Shown piece after piece: positions 34,716 to 43,647 of a stretch of 64,000 nt of DNA (position 1 is the first letter of the stretch; the number at the start of each line of letters is the position of its first letter). The DNA comes from Bacillota bacterium. Lineage in GTDB: Bacteria > Bacillota > Clostridia > Acetivibrionales > DSM-1351. The stretch is taken from the NCBI GenBank assembly GCA_023415305.1, contig JAEZKZ010000040.1, positions 13,179-77,178 of the forward strand, read 5' to 3'. The notes beneath the pieces were generated by a model that saw only the letters and a program-made list of their open reading frames with translations, made no database searches and was not told the DNA's origin. Both the position numbers and the translations under genes were made by a program.

Positions 34716-35120
34716 ATGTTTGCAAATAACGGGTACAATCAATACAAATCCAATTCGATAAATACAGCCACCCCGGAAGAACTTACCTTAATGCTGTATA
34801 ATGGACTAATTAAATTTATTATGCAGGCACAGGTGGCAGTCGACGACAATTGTATAGAAAAAGCCAATAACGGAATTGTTAGGGCGCAAGCTATTATTAC
34901 TGAATTTCAGTCAACCCTGGATATGAATTACGAGGTAGCGCAAAATCTGGAACTCTTATATGACTACATGTATCGAAGACTTATTGAAGCAAATCTGAAA
35001 AAGGATAAAGATATACTTGAAGAGGTTTTGGGAATGGCAAAAGAACTCAGAGATACCTGGGCTCAGGCAATGAAGCTAGCTAAACATCCTGTTCCGGCTC
35101 ATGAAGGTATTGCAAAATAA
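34716..35120 (+). CDS. fliS: Flagellin export chaperone FliS
   Basis: 134 residues. NGYNQYKSNSINTATPEELT and LMLYNGLIKFIMQAQVAVDD are the FliS opening, followed by helical bundle segments to ETWAQ-like DTWAQAMKLAKH. It binds the flagellin C-terminus to prevent early polymerisation and interacts with FliW in feedback. GGGAGG precedes the ATG. A terminator lies 54 bases downstream. Confidence 0.94.
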   Translation: MFANNGYNQYKSNSINTATPEELTLMLYNGLIKFIMQAQVAVDDNCIEKANNGIVRAQAIITEFQSTLDMNYEVAQNLELLYDYMYRRLIEANLKKDKDILEEVLGMAKELRDTWAQAMKLAKHPVPAHEGIAK

Positions 35121-35172
35121 TTTTATATATCATTACACTATACTATTTGATATAGTACACTATGTATAAAAG

Positions 35173-35206
35173 TACCTCGCAGAATATTATGCGGGGTCTT
35201 TTAGCC
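35173..35206 (+). terminator. Rho-independent terminator after fliS
   Basis: ACCTCGCA pairs with TGCGGGGT around GAATATTA; CTTTT follows. The T run is short. Confidence 0.65.
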
Positions 35207-35331
35207 ATATTTAATTAATATTAGTATAACTTAATAAATAGATGCTTAAGATATTCAAAGCCCCATTATTAAGGTAAACACCATAGCAGGTAAATCGTTG
35301 GATTTATGATACGAATAGTTAGGAGGATATT

Positions 35332-35811
35332 ATGACCGCCGAGCAATATATACAGAAGCTTCAGAAACTTTCAGAAAAGAAAATGGAAGGACTAAGAAAT
35401 ATATTAAAGCTTACCCAAAAACAGAGTAGTGTTATAACCGAAGACAGTATTGAAGAACTTCAAAAAATAATTGATTTGAAGCAGAACGAGATGGACAAAA
35501 TCGATGAGCTTGATCAAGCCTTTGAAGTATATTATTCAAGACTAAAATCTATGATGGGGGTTCAAAGCCTTGAAGAGATTAGGATGTCCGAACTAACCGG
35601 ATCAACTGAACTTAAACAAACAATTACGTCAATTTATGAATTGACTAAGAGTATTCAAATGCTTGAAAATAGTAATAACAACAAAGTTAGAGAGATACTG
35701 AATAAACTAGGCAGTGAGATAAAGCAGATAAAGCAAGGCCAGGTTATTAATAACGGTTATAATATCGGGGGTAAGTTGCCGCCTCAATCCTACTTTGACA
35801 CTAAGAAATAG
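35332..35811 (+). CDS. FlgN/FliT-like flagellar chaperone
   Basis: 159 residues, almost all helical with heptad spacing: EQYIQKLQKLSEKKMEGLRN, then ITEDSIEELQKIIDLKQNEM and TITSIYELTKSIQMLENSNN. The C-terminus has NGYNIGGKLPPQSYFDTKK, an unstructured tail like that of FlgN relatives. By position after fliS it corresponds to fliT, the cap chaperone. AGGAGG precedes the ATG. It ends at a two-way terminator against the hydrolase gene. Confidence 0.75.
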   Translation: MTAEQYIQKLQKLSEKKMEGLRNILKLTQKQSSVITEDSIEELQKIIDLKQNEMDKIDELDQAFEVYYSRLKSMMGVQSLEEIRMSELTGSTELKQTITSIYELTKSIQMLENSNNNKVREILNKLGSEIKQIKQGQVINNGYNIGGKLPPQSYFDTKK

Positions 35812-35842
35812 AGCGGATATCATTTAAGATATCTCTCTATTT
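35807..35842. terminator. Bidirectional terminator between convergent genes
   Basis: AATAGAG-CG-GATATC pairs with GATATC-T-CTCTATT around ATTTAA, with A- and T-rich flanks on both sides. It overlaps the stop codon of the minus-strand hydrolase. Confidence 0.65.
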
Positions 35843-37450
35843 CAATAAGGGACGTATAACCTTAGATACTTCATTTTCCCATTTAGAAAACAATGGGAGC
35901 ACTTGAAGATGTAATGTTTGACTGAACTCTGCTAGCTGAGTTTCTTTATATGTTTGAAGATGTATAATAAATTCTTTTATCTGATTTATTTTACTATCTA
36001 TATTATTTTCAGGTAGATATCTATACATAGGACTAATAGCTTCACTTATACTATTAAAACAAAGGTTAATATCAAAAAGAAGGTTGTTTACGGTTTTAAA
36101 GTTCTTAGAATTTGTATTATTTTCTATAAAAATAAAGCTGTCATTCAATGTAGGTATTAACCCCAAAATTTGCTCAAGCACAATCAGGTCAGTATCTTTA
36201 ATAGCTTCATTATTACCTAAATTAGTTATTTTCTCTTTTATTTCTATAGAGTCAATGTCGTTAAGCATAGACTCACCTTTAAACTCTTCAATACTGACAT
36301 TCAGTTCGTAATTAGTATATGAAAAATTATACAATTTCTCACTACATTTAAAACTATAGCTTAATCCCAAATCAAAGTCTGTATATTCACTTGATTTGTG
36401 TTTGCTTTGTTTATAAGTTCTAAAAGATGAATCGAACATTTTTCTTAAGGATGCATTCATTCCATGTCTGGTGTTTTTAAATAATGCTCCATCTATATCT
36501 TCATCACTTACTCTTTTGTAATATATTGGGTTATACTTACTGGTTAAATCGTACATCTTATCCTTTAAATAAATGGGGACTATCTCATCTTTTACAGAAT
36601 GATAGCAGCAGTAAAATGTAGCAGATTTACATCTATGACTATCAATAAGAAGACTTCTTATTTGCCTATGAGCATCTGAAAAATAGTGTTCTGAAGTTTC
36701 GTCTACTGACCAAAAGCTCTCGGCTTTAACGGGAATCTCATACCTAGTTTCACCAATATAACGGGTAAAAGAGCCAAACGCCTCATCAATGTCATCCCCA
36801 AGTACCTCTTGCAACTGTGTTAAGCAAAAACCACTGTTATCAACTACCAGAGAAAAAGTGTGTGGAGCATATTTAGCTATTAAAGATGCTATATAGCCTC
36901 CATAGGACGTGCCAAAAGCTATAATATTGCTTTTATCAATTTTATAGCTTTTTAGTATATTCGATAGAACATATAAATGATCAATAGCTGGCATAAATCC
37001 GAATGAGGAATATTTATGATAGATTTTTGTTTTAAAGGCTAAACGTTTATCCAATGCGCGTATTCCTCGCTTAATTAGTATATCAAAGACTGTGTCAAGG
37101 ACATCATCAAGGCTATTAATATTATTAAGTGAAGAAGAATCAACACCATAGAAATTGCATATAGCAGGTAGATTTATATCGAAAGTGTTGCTAGACCTCT
37201 TATCATTGTGATAGCGTACTCCAACGCATATCAAATTGTATTTGTCTGATATATATGTGCATAATTTATTTAGATAATATTCAGAATCAATAGTTTCACC
37301 GTATCCGGAAATACAAAATACTAAACCATATTTTTGGTTTTCATTATAGCCAGAAGGAAATACCATGTAGTATTCCAAGGTATCTCTTACATTAATATTA
37401 ACTTCCGGATCTTTTGGAGCATCAATTACGTATTTCTGTATGCTTGCCAT
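35837..37450 (-). CDS. DUF2920-like alpha/beta hydrolase near the flagellar glycosylation locus
   Basis: 537 residues. The first ~360 residues form an alpha/beta hydrolase: LVFCISGYGETIDSEYYL, then nucleophile elbow IIAFGTSYGGYIASL (Ser182), an acid in CYHSVKDEIVPIY, and the His in KNTRHGMNASL. The C-terminal ~170 residues are a helical/linker region of unknown fold. The layout is that of DUF2920 proteins known from Campylobacter flagellar modification regions, which would fit here. It faces the flagellar genes on the opposite strand. GAGGG precedes the ATG. Substrate unknown; sugar-ester or acyl removal is a guess. Confidence 0.7.
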   Translation of the reverse strand: MASIQKYVIDAPKDPEVNINVRDTLEYYMVFPSGYNENQKYGLVFCISGYGETIDSEYYLNKLCTYISDKYNLICVGVRYHNDKRSSNTFDINLPAICNFYGVDSSSLNNINSLDDVLDTVFDILIKRGIRALDKRLAFKTKIYHKYSSFGFMPAIDHLYVLSNILKSYKIDKSNIIAFGTSYGGYIASLIAKYAPHTFSLVVDNSGFCLTQLQEVLGDDIDEAFGSFTRYIGETRYEIPVKAESFWSVDETSEHYFSDAHRQIRSLLIDSHRCKSATFYCCYHSVKDEIVPIYLKDKMYDLTSKYNPIYYKRVSDEDIDGALFKNTRHGMNASLRKMFDSSFRTYKQSKHKSSEYTDFDLGLSYSFKCSEKLYNFSYTNYELNVSIEEFKGESMLNDIDSIEIKEKITNLGNNEAIKDTDLIVLEQILGLIPTLNDSFIFIENNTNSKNFKTVNNLLFDINLCFNSISEAISPMYRYLPENNIDSKINQIKEFIIHLQTYKETQLAEFSQTLHLQVLPLFSKWENEVSKVIRPLLK

Positions 37451-37641
37451 GTTAAGCCCTCTTTTCTAATGATAACAGCTTTTCTTACAGCATAAACATA
37501 TTAAAAATTCCACAATTACTTACAAAACCCTTTATTTTACTATATAGTTCTAAATAATTTCTACAAATAATTTAAATAACACCAAAAAAAGATCTCTTGA
37601 AAAAACTAGTAATATCTTTGTTTTATATAACTTATCTTATA

Positions 37642-38622
37642 TTAATTCTCTCCACCCTCCTTCCCCGCCTCCCTAATGCATTCCTCTATAAACTCCACAA
37701 CAGTATCCATATACTTATCTGGTGCTGCCAAAAAGCTCTGACCGTATTCTGTGGTGCCGGAGTTCCAGTAATGGACGGGTACGGGGCTTCTTCTGAAATA
37801 TAGCTCATAAAGCAGCTTGGTATTCTCAGACGCATTCAATTCCTGCTGAGCACCATCTATAAGTAATAAAGGTGTCGGCATTATAGCGGGTATCTGGGGA
37901 ATAATATCCAATTCATTACTTACCTTGGTAAGTTTCTTTACAATAAAGTCTATGGTGAATTTAAACGGATATTTTGGAAGCCAACTGTCTTCTTTAGTTG
38001 CGTAAGCAATGTAATTATCAACCTTTGCATAGGGGCTGTCAGCAACGATCCCAAGTATACTGTCCCGGTAGGGTGATTTGTTAATAGCAGAGAGACATGA
38101 TGAAGCGCCTGTTGAAAAACCCATCAGTATTATCTTTTCGGTTTCCTGCTGCTTCAGATACTTTATCGCAGTCAGTACATCAGTTGTTTCATTTTTTCCG
38201 AAAGTAGACATAGAACCGGCTGAGTTTCCTGAACCCCTCAAATCTATTGTTAATACGTTCAATCCTTTATTATTTAATCTTCGGATTAATTTAAAGGTTT
38301 CTTCATCAAACTGAAGTCTGTTTTTACCATGGCTGTGTACCATAAGCACAGTGGTCTTTGAGCCTATTGATGGAAAGAACCATCCATTAATCTTTTCCTT
38401 TGATTCACTGCAGTAAAAGCTGATGTTTTTATAATCTGGGGCTATGTTTGAAGAAATTTGCTTTGTTGTCAGCTTCCCTGGATGGGTTATCTTCCAGGCT
38501 GAAACAAAGGAAATAATACCTATGGCCAGACAAACGAGTACAAGTATATATATAAGAGCGACAAACAGGTTTTTAGGTAAAACACTCTTACGCTCTGCAT
38601 ACGCAATGGGTTTAAGCTGCAT
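37642..38622 (-). CDS. Membrane-anchored alpha/beta hydrolase (serine aminopeptidase S33-like)
   Basis: 326 residues. One membrane segment at about 18-42 (LFVALIYILVLVCLAIGII) anchors an extracellular hydrolase. The nucleophile elbow is ILMGFSTGASSCLSA, the oxyanion region VLMVHSHGKNRLQF, and LTIDLRGSGNSAGS is typical of this family. A C-terminal histidine near YWNSGTTEYGQSF is not obvious, so the triad is incomplete by eye. GGAGG precedes the ATG. It is divergent from the radical SAM gene. No terminator seen between it and the DUF2920 gene. Confidence 0.78.
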   Translation of the reverse strand: MQLKPIAYAERKSVLPKNLFVALIYILVLVCLAIGIISFVSAWKITHPGKLTTKQISSNIAPDYKNISFYCSESKEKINGWFFPSIGSKTTVLMVHSHGKNRLQFDEETFKLIRRLNNKGLNVLTIDLRGSGNSAGSMSTFGKNETTDVLTAIKYLKQQETEKIILMGFSTGASSCLSAINKSPYRDSILGIVADSPYAKVDNYIAYATKEDSWLPKYPFKFTIDFIVKKLTKVSNELDIIPQIPAIMPTPLLLIDGAQQELNASENTKLLYELYFRRSPVPVHYWNSGTTEYGQSFLAAPDKYMDTVVEFIEECIREAGKEGGEN

Positions 38623-38943
38623 TGGTTAAATCCTCCGGAAATTACTATTGACTAATCAATACTCAAGATTTATTATATTTTTATTTATTGGGAATGTAAA
38701 TACAATATAGAATGTTAAGATATTCTTAAGGGTTACACCCCAACGCCTCAGCCTATGATAGATAATATGGGAATATGTTCTTCTGATTTGGTGCTACATA
38801 GGCTCTATATAGGTGCTATATATAACTACTTTCAAATAGTAAACTTTGTATAAAGTTACCTTGATAATCAGGGAGATGCTTATTAGGTTAAAAGCGGGCT
38901 ATTATTACACAGTTTAGTAAAACAGTATACAGGGAGATAGCAA
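38623..38943. other. Divergent intergenic region
   Basis: About 320 AT-rich bases without a gene. Two imitating segments, TAGGCTCTATATAGG and AGGTGCTATATATAAC, occur near 38808-38830. GGGAG precedes the radical SAM start. No known riboswitch recognised. Confidence 0.4.
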
Positions 38944-39834
38944 ATGGCTCAAAAATGCAGTATATGTCCAAGACACTGTAATGTAGATAGAAAATATGAG
39001 ACTGGATATTGTAAAGTTCCGGAACAGCCCAAAATAGGCAGGGCTTTCCTTCACATGTGGGAAGAACCGTGCATCAGTGGGACAAGAGGGTCTGGTACAA
39101 TATTTTTTTCAGGCTGTAATCTCAAGTGCGTATATTGTCAGAACTATCATATTAGCCAGGAGAATTTCGGTAAGCTAGTTACATTGGAAAGGCTAAAAGA
39201 AATAGTAAAAGAGCTTGTAAGCAAGGGAGCACACAATATTAACCTGGTAAATCCTACTCATTACACAGATTCTATATATAAGGCTATCAGTGATTTAAAG
39301 GGGACAGGAGAACTTACTGTCCCAGTAGTTTATAATTCTAATGGCTATGAAACGGTGGAGACCCTTAAAACTCTTGAGGGAGTTATAGACGTATACCTGC
39401 CGGATGTAAAATATTCAACCGGAGAGACTTCTTTTAATTACTCTAATGCAAAGGATTATCCCGAAGTTAGTACAAAAGCTGTTCTGGAGATGTACCGCCA
39501 GGTTGGAAGCCCTGTTTTGGATGAGGGAGGGATAATCCGTAAGGGTTTAATTGTCAGGCACCTCATTCTTCCTGGCCACACAAAAGAAAGCATAAGAGTG
39601 CTTGATTGGATCAATAATAACTTGCCTAAAAGTGTGTACGTGTCCTTAATGAGTCAGTATACACCTTTTTATGCTGCTGAAAAGTATCCTGAAATCAATA
39701 GGCCTATAACAAAAAAAGAGTACGAAAAGGTTGTAAACCATCTGTACAGGTTGGGACTTGAGGAGGGTTATGTTCAGGAGAGGCAGTCTGCTGACATCCA
39801 GTATATACCTGAATTTAACCTTGAAGGTGTATAG
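38944..39834 (+). CDS. PflA-like radical SAM protein
   Basis: 296 residues. The radical SAM cluster motif is GCNLKCVYCQNYHIS (Cys58, Cys62, Cys65). Four more cysteines in KCSICPRHCNVDRKYETGYC (Cys5, 8, 12, 23) could hold an auxiliary cluster. The rest of the barrel has INLVNPTHYTDSIYKAI, PVVYNSNGYETVETL and VYLPDVKYSTG. The family (COG1313) is related to pyruvate formate-lyase activase, but its partner is unknown, and no glycyl radical enzyme lies nearby. Confidence 0.85.
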   Translation: MAQKCSICPRHCNVDRKYETGYCKVPEQPKIGRAFLHMWEEPCISGTRGSGTIFFSGCNLKCVYCQNYHISQENFGKLVTLERLKEIVKELVSKGAHNINLVNPTHYTDSIYKAISDLKGTGELTVPVVYNSNGYETVETLKTLEGVIDVYLPDVKYSTGETSFNYSNAKDYPEVSTKAVLEMYRQVGSPVLDEGGIIRKGLIVRHLILPGHTKESIRVLDWINNNLPKSVYVSLMSQYTPFYAAEKYPEINRPITKKEYEKVVNHLYRLGLEEGYVQERQSADIQYIPEFNLEGV

Positions 39835-40222
39835 CCTAACCACCGTAATTACAAAATTTATATAAAAAATAAATAATTTTAAAATAACTGTTGCATTATG
39901 GAATAAAATGGATTATAATTTACATTACTAGAAATGATTTACATATAAACCTTAATTTGATATCTGTTCAGATTAAGTTCAAATCAAAGTCAGCTAGTTT
40001 ATAATCTTATTAAATCTTATCACTAATCATTCTTTTTTATCGTTATTGTGTATTTTCACTTTTGTATAATTCCACTTTTATATAATTCCGTTTTACATAG
40101 TCCCTTAATTTGTTTATATTCTTTGTTTTATTCTTCCCGCTATGTATTTTTTATATACCAATTCTCGTTAGGAATAAAACTAACCAAATCACATTCCACT
40201 TTATGCATGGAGGATTCATATC
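39835..40222 (+). other. AT-rich region with short tandem repeats before the Tad-like locus
   Basis: About 390 bases without a gene. Near 40055-40100 an imperfect 16-17-base unit (CTTTTGTATAATTCCA / CTTTTATATAATTCCG) is repeated in tandem. GGAGG at 40208-40212 serves the kinase gene. It marks the boundary of a new transcription unit. Confidence 0.4.
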
Positions 40223-41884
40223 ATGCAGGATAATATCTTTTTCCAAAAATACAAGTACATAAAATCACTGGGGAGCGGAGGCTGCGGCAAAGTATATCTG
40301 GCTGAAAATAAGGCACTGGGCAACTATTGGGCCATAAAGGAGATACCAAAGGATAGGACAACCTCTGTAAGCGGCTACATTGAACCTGAAGTGTTAAAAC
40401 GCTTGAACCATCCTGCGCTGCCCAGAATCTGCGATGTTTATGAGACAGAAGATAAAATCTATATAATTGAGGATTATATTGAAGGAATATGCCTAAAGCA
40501 AGAACTGGATCAAAAAGTAAGATTTGAGGAGCATAAGGTAATTGAGTGGGGAATTCAGCTTTGCAGTGTACTTCGATATCTCCATGAGCAACAACCCGGT
40601 CCGATTATTTACGGAGATATGAAACCCCATAACATTATCCTGACAAAAGAGGGATTTATAAAGCTGATTGATTTTGGAGTATCTACTATTTTAAATAATT
40701 CGGTAAATTCAGACCTGAAAACATGTAGAGTAGATGAAAATATAAACCTTCCTGAAAAGACCGAAAACATATATAAAACAGTCTTTATCGGTACAAAGGG
40801 GTATTCGCCTCCGGAACAGTACTCCGGTGCACTCATAAGTCCTGGCACAGATATTTATTCACTTGGAATCACTCTGATACAGCTTCTATCAGGAATAGAC
40901 CCTATAAGCTTTCCTCATTCATATTATAGCGGGGATTACGAGGAATATATGTCACCGGGTTTGTACAAAATTCTGCAAAAGTGCATTGACATCAATCCAA
41001 AGCATAGGTATCAAGACGTAGCTCAGCTTATGAAGGAGTTAAGTGAAATAAGCTTACATCACTCTTATCTCCCTGATAAAGGGCCACGATCAGCACCCGT
41101 CGGAATAACCAGAATAATCGCTTTCTCAGGAATACGTGGAAGCGGGGTTTCAACCATCACTGTTGCAGTGGCCGAGCAAATTGCAAAGGAAGGAAAGACA
41201 GTTTGCATAGTAGACTTAAGCGACTCCGGAACCTTGGAAGAAAGCCTTGGCTTAAAAAAAGGAAACATTTCGGGGAATCCGAAAAAAATTAACTCTCATC
41301 TCTACTATATAAACATTAATTATTTACATAACCTTGACAAACAGACAATGTATCCTGATGATCATACCGATCATTTAATACTTCATAAACATTTCTCTCA
41401 GCTTCAGGATCAATTCTCTTACATCTTAGTTGATGCTGAACTGTCAAATCTTAAGCTAATTGAGCGCTTTATCAATCACATCTTCCTGATATGCGATATG
41501 AACCCGTATAGCATATCAATACTCGGAGACAGGCTGAAGGGAGGAATTTTGACAGCTGCATATGTCTCCGGGATATCCTTCATTATCAACAAATTCTATA
41601 AAGGGGAATTAAGCTCACACAATTTACTTCATGGTATTTTGCTTAACGGTGAAAATGAAGAGTATTTGGCTGAACTTATTCCTTTATCCAAACTTTATGA
41701 GGTACCGTATGATCAAAGGATATATATAAGATGGATGTACAGCGGCTTTGGTGAACCACTAAAATTAGGGAGTAAGCTGTCTGAAAGGTTTGAAACAGCT
41801 GTTTCAAATATTTCAACAGCGATAGTGAAGACTCCCGAACCAAAGCCGCGGGTACGGTTCTGGCAATTGATATCGGGCCTTTAG
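40223..41884 (+). CDS. Hanks-type Ser/Thr kinase fused to a MinD/CpaE-like P-loop domain
   Basis: 553 residues. Kinase domain 10-275: Gly loop LGSGGCGKVYLAE (16-28), ATP Lys39 in WAIKE, catalytic loop IIYGDMKPHNIIL (Asp132, Lys134, Asn137; HRD is YGD here), IDFG (149-152), and GTKGYSPPEQYSG in the activation segment. The second part (about 295-545) begins with FSGIRGSGVSTITVAVAEQI, a deviant Walker A of the ParA/MinD class, followed by KTVCIVDLSDSGTLEESLGL. No membrane segment. It heads the Tad-like operon, so it may regulate or localise the secretion ATPase. The fusion is unusual. Confidence 0.85.
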   Translation: MQDNIFFQKYKYIKSLGSGGCGKVYLAENKALGNYWAIKEIPKDRTTSVSGYIEPEVLKRLNHPALPRICDVYETEDKIYIIEDYIEGICLKQELDQKVRFEEHKVIEWGIQLCSVLRYLHEQQPGPIIYGDMKPHNIILTKEGFIKLIDFGVSTILNNSVNSDLKTCRVDENINLPEKTENIYKTVFIGTKGYSPPEQYSGALISPGTDIYSLGITLIQLLSGIDPISFPHSYYSGDYEEYMSPGLYKILQKCIDINPKHRYQDVAQLMKELSEISLHHSYLPDKGPRSAPVGITRIIAFSGIRGSGVSTITVAVAEQIAKEGKTVCIVDLSDSGTLEESLGLKKGNISGNPKKINSHLYYININYLHNLDKQTMYPDDHTDHLILHKHFSQLQDQFSYILVDAELSNLKLIERFINHIFLICDMNPYSISILGDRLKGGILTAAYVSGISFIINKFYKGELSSHNLLHGILLNGENEEYLAELIPLSKLYEVPYDQRIYIRWMYSGFGEPLKLGSKLSERFETAVSNISTAIVKTPEPKPRVRFWQLISGL

Positions 41885-41969
41885 AGGTTCCAGTTCTTTA
41901 TATAATATTACAAGAGAACGTTGATATTCTTCTGAATCTAACACAATATAAGCAATTTTGGAGGGAAAA

Positions 41970-42608
41970 TTGAGCAAAAGAATAGTTATAAAAACAACTC
42001 TGATATGTGTTGGAATATTCTTAATTCTTAACGTAGCTTTGCTGGCATATATCTTTAAAAAATATCCAATTGATATGGAGAAGTATGTTCCTGCTGTTAT
42101 TGCAGTAACGGACATTAAACCTGGAACTATAATAGAACGCAAGCATGTAAAAACAAAATTGATTCAGCAGTCGGCTTTAAATGAGTCTATGGAGACTGAC
42201 GTAAACAGTGTTATAGGTAAAAAGGCGATACAAGAGATAGCAAAGCAGGATTACTTCAGAAACAATAATTTGATACATAAAAGCCTGTGGTTTAAGCCTG
42301 ATGAAAGAATTATCGTACTTCCCGTAAGCATAGAGGAAAGGCTGGCAAATCTAATCAAGGGGGGCTCCTATATTGATATCCTGTTAAGAAGTGAGACCAC
42401 CTCGACGATTGAAACTGTACTGAAGAAGGTAGAAGTTGCAGAAATGCTGGATGAAAACGGAAATCCAATAGACAGTATGACCGGGATAAATTCCAAAACA
42501 GCTTATATGAAGCTGGTACTGGATGAGGAACAAAGACAGCGTGTATATACTTCTATGGTAAAAGGAAAATTTATTTACGAATTATATTGTGATGAAACTA
42601 AGAACTAG
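41970..42608 (+). CDS. SAF-domain pilus assembly protein (CpaB/RcpC-like)
   Basis: 212 residues. One N-terminal membrane helix (about 5-27, TTLICVGIFLILNVALLAYI) is followed by an extracellular SAF domain: VTDIKPGTIIERKHVKTKLI, IGKKAIQEIAKQDYF, ERIIVLPVSIEERLANLIKG and YIDILLRSE. CpaB/RcpC proteins belong to Tad/Flp pilus machines and bind cell wall. I chose TTG at 41970, six bases after GGAGGG, over the TTG at 41958. It is 85 bases after the kinase gene. Confidence 0.82.
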   Translation: MSKRIVIKTTLICVGIFLILNVALLAYIFKKYPIDMEKYVPAVIAVTDIKPGTIIERKHVKTKLIQQSALNESMETDVNSVIGKKAIQEIAKQDYFRNNNLIHKSLWFKPDERIIVLPVSIEERLANLIKGGSYIDILLRSETTSTIETVLKKVEVAEMLDENGNPIDSMTGINSKTAYMKLVLDEEQRQRVYTSMVKGKFIYELYCDETKN

Positions 42609-42735
42609 TATTAATAATTTAACCTCTGTTCGCCTTACAGCGATTTGGGGAAATAGTTTCATAAACATTTTATGGCGGCTATGCGGTTCAAAGCCACTTA
42701 AGTGTCAAAGCCACATGTGGCTCATGGAGGTTATT
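42609..42735 (+). other. Leader with hairpin repeated from the region before 693
   Basis: Holds GGCGGCTATGCGG near 42674-42686 and a perfect AGCCAC-AT-GTGGCT hairpin at 42709-42722, followed by CATGGAGGTTA with the ribosome site 42726-42730. The hairpin plus tail matches that at 663-688. Confidence 0.5.
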
Positions 42736-43566
42736 ATGGGGAAAATACTCGCGGTGTGGTCGGATTCCAGAAAATCCGGCAAATCTATTATTACATATAT
42801 GCTTGCAAACCGAATGGTCCACAACAGGAATCTAAAAGTTCTGGTATGCTGTCTCAACTTCAAACACAGCTCATTATCAAGACTATTTGGAATTGAAGCA
42901 TCTGCTACAGGACTGGAAGACTTAATAAATTATAAATTTTACGAGGATATCGAGGAAGACATACTAAAAAGTTTAATACCAAGGTGCGGGGACATTTACT
43001 TTCTTGGAAGCAATAAAATGACAAATGGTTATGCTTTGAGAAATATGGAAAAATATGCAGAATTATTCGCAGAATTAAAAAATTTTTTTGATTTGATCAT
43101 TGTTGATACTTCGTCAGAAAATGAAAATGTTCTTACGAAAATGGTGCTTCATCAGGCTGAAATGATTTTAAAGTTATATTGTCAGGATATCGAAAACCTT
43201 ATAGCTGTAAGAACCGTTAAAGAGGAGGACATTCCGTATAATCAGGAAAACGTGTATTTAATTTCAAAATACCGAAACATTTATCCAAAGAAATCGGACC
43301 TTAAGCATACATTTAGGAATTGCAAATTATTTATCTTTGACTATTGCGAAACTCTTCAGGAAATGAAAAACCGGGACAGTCTTTATCTGTATCTGCAAAG
43401 GGAAACAGCCTGTAACAAATCTATTGGGAAATTGTCGGATTACTTGCTTAAGTCACTGGGTTTATCAGAAGAGACTGATATTGTTATAAGAAGTGTCGGC
43501 AGAAGCAGAGGCCTTGAACAGTTTTTTAGAAGAGTTGGGAACACAGTAATAGGTAAGCACATTTGA
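42736..43566 (+). CDS. Degenerate CpaE/MinD-like ATPase of the Tad-like locus
   Basis: 276 residues. MGKILAVWSDSRKSGKSIIT carries a deviant Walker A (SDSRKSGKS, residues 9-17) in which the usual Gly-Gly is replaced; the receiving switch is LIIVDTSSENENVLTKM. C-terminal half: RTVKEEDIPYNQENVYLISK and FIFDYCETLQEMKNRDSLYL. TadZ/CpaE relatives place the Tad machine at a cell pole. I chose ATG 42736 with GGAGG 5 bases upstream; the extension to 42589 is not conserved. The ATPase may be inactive. Confidence 0.72.
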   Translation: MGKILAVWSDSRKSGKSIITYMLANRMVHNRNLKVLVCCLNFKHSSLSRLFGIEASATGLEDLINYKFYEDIEEDILKSLIPRCGDIYFLGSNKMTNGYALRNMEKYAELFAELKNFFDLIIVDTSSENENVLTKMVLHQAEMILKLYCQDIENLIAVRTVKEEDIPYNQENVYLISKYRNIYPKKSDLKHTFRNCKLFIFDYCETLQEMKNRDSLYLYLQRETACNKSIGKLSDYLLKSLGLSEETDIVIRSVGRSRGLEQFFRRVGNTVIGKHI

Positions 43567-43647
43567 TTAAAAGTGAGGAAATTTAGTACAGCTATTTATT
43601 CAACCCCTTTATACATTGTTAGAATTTACAGGTGAAAGGAGATAAAA

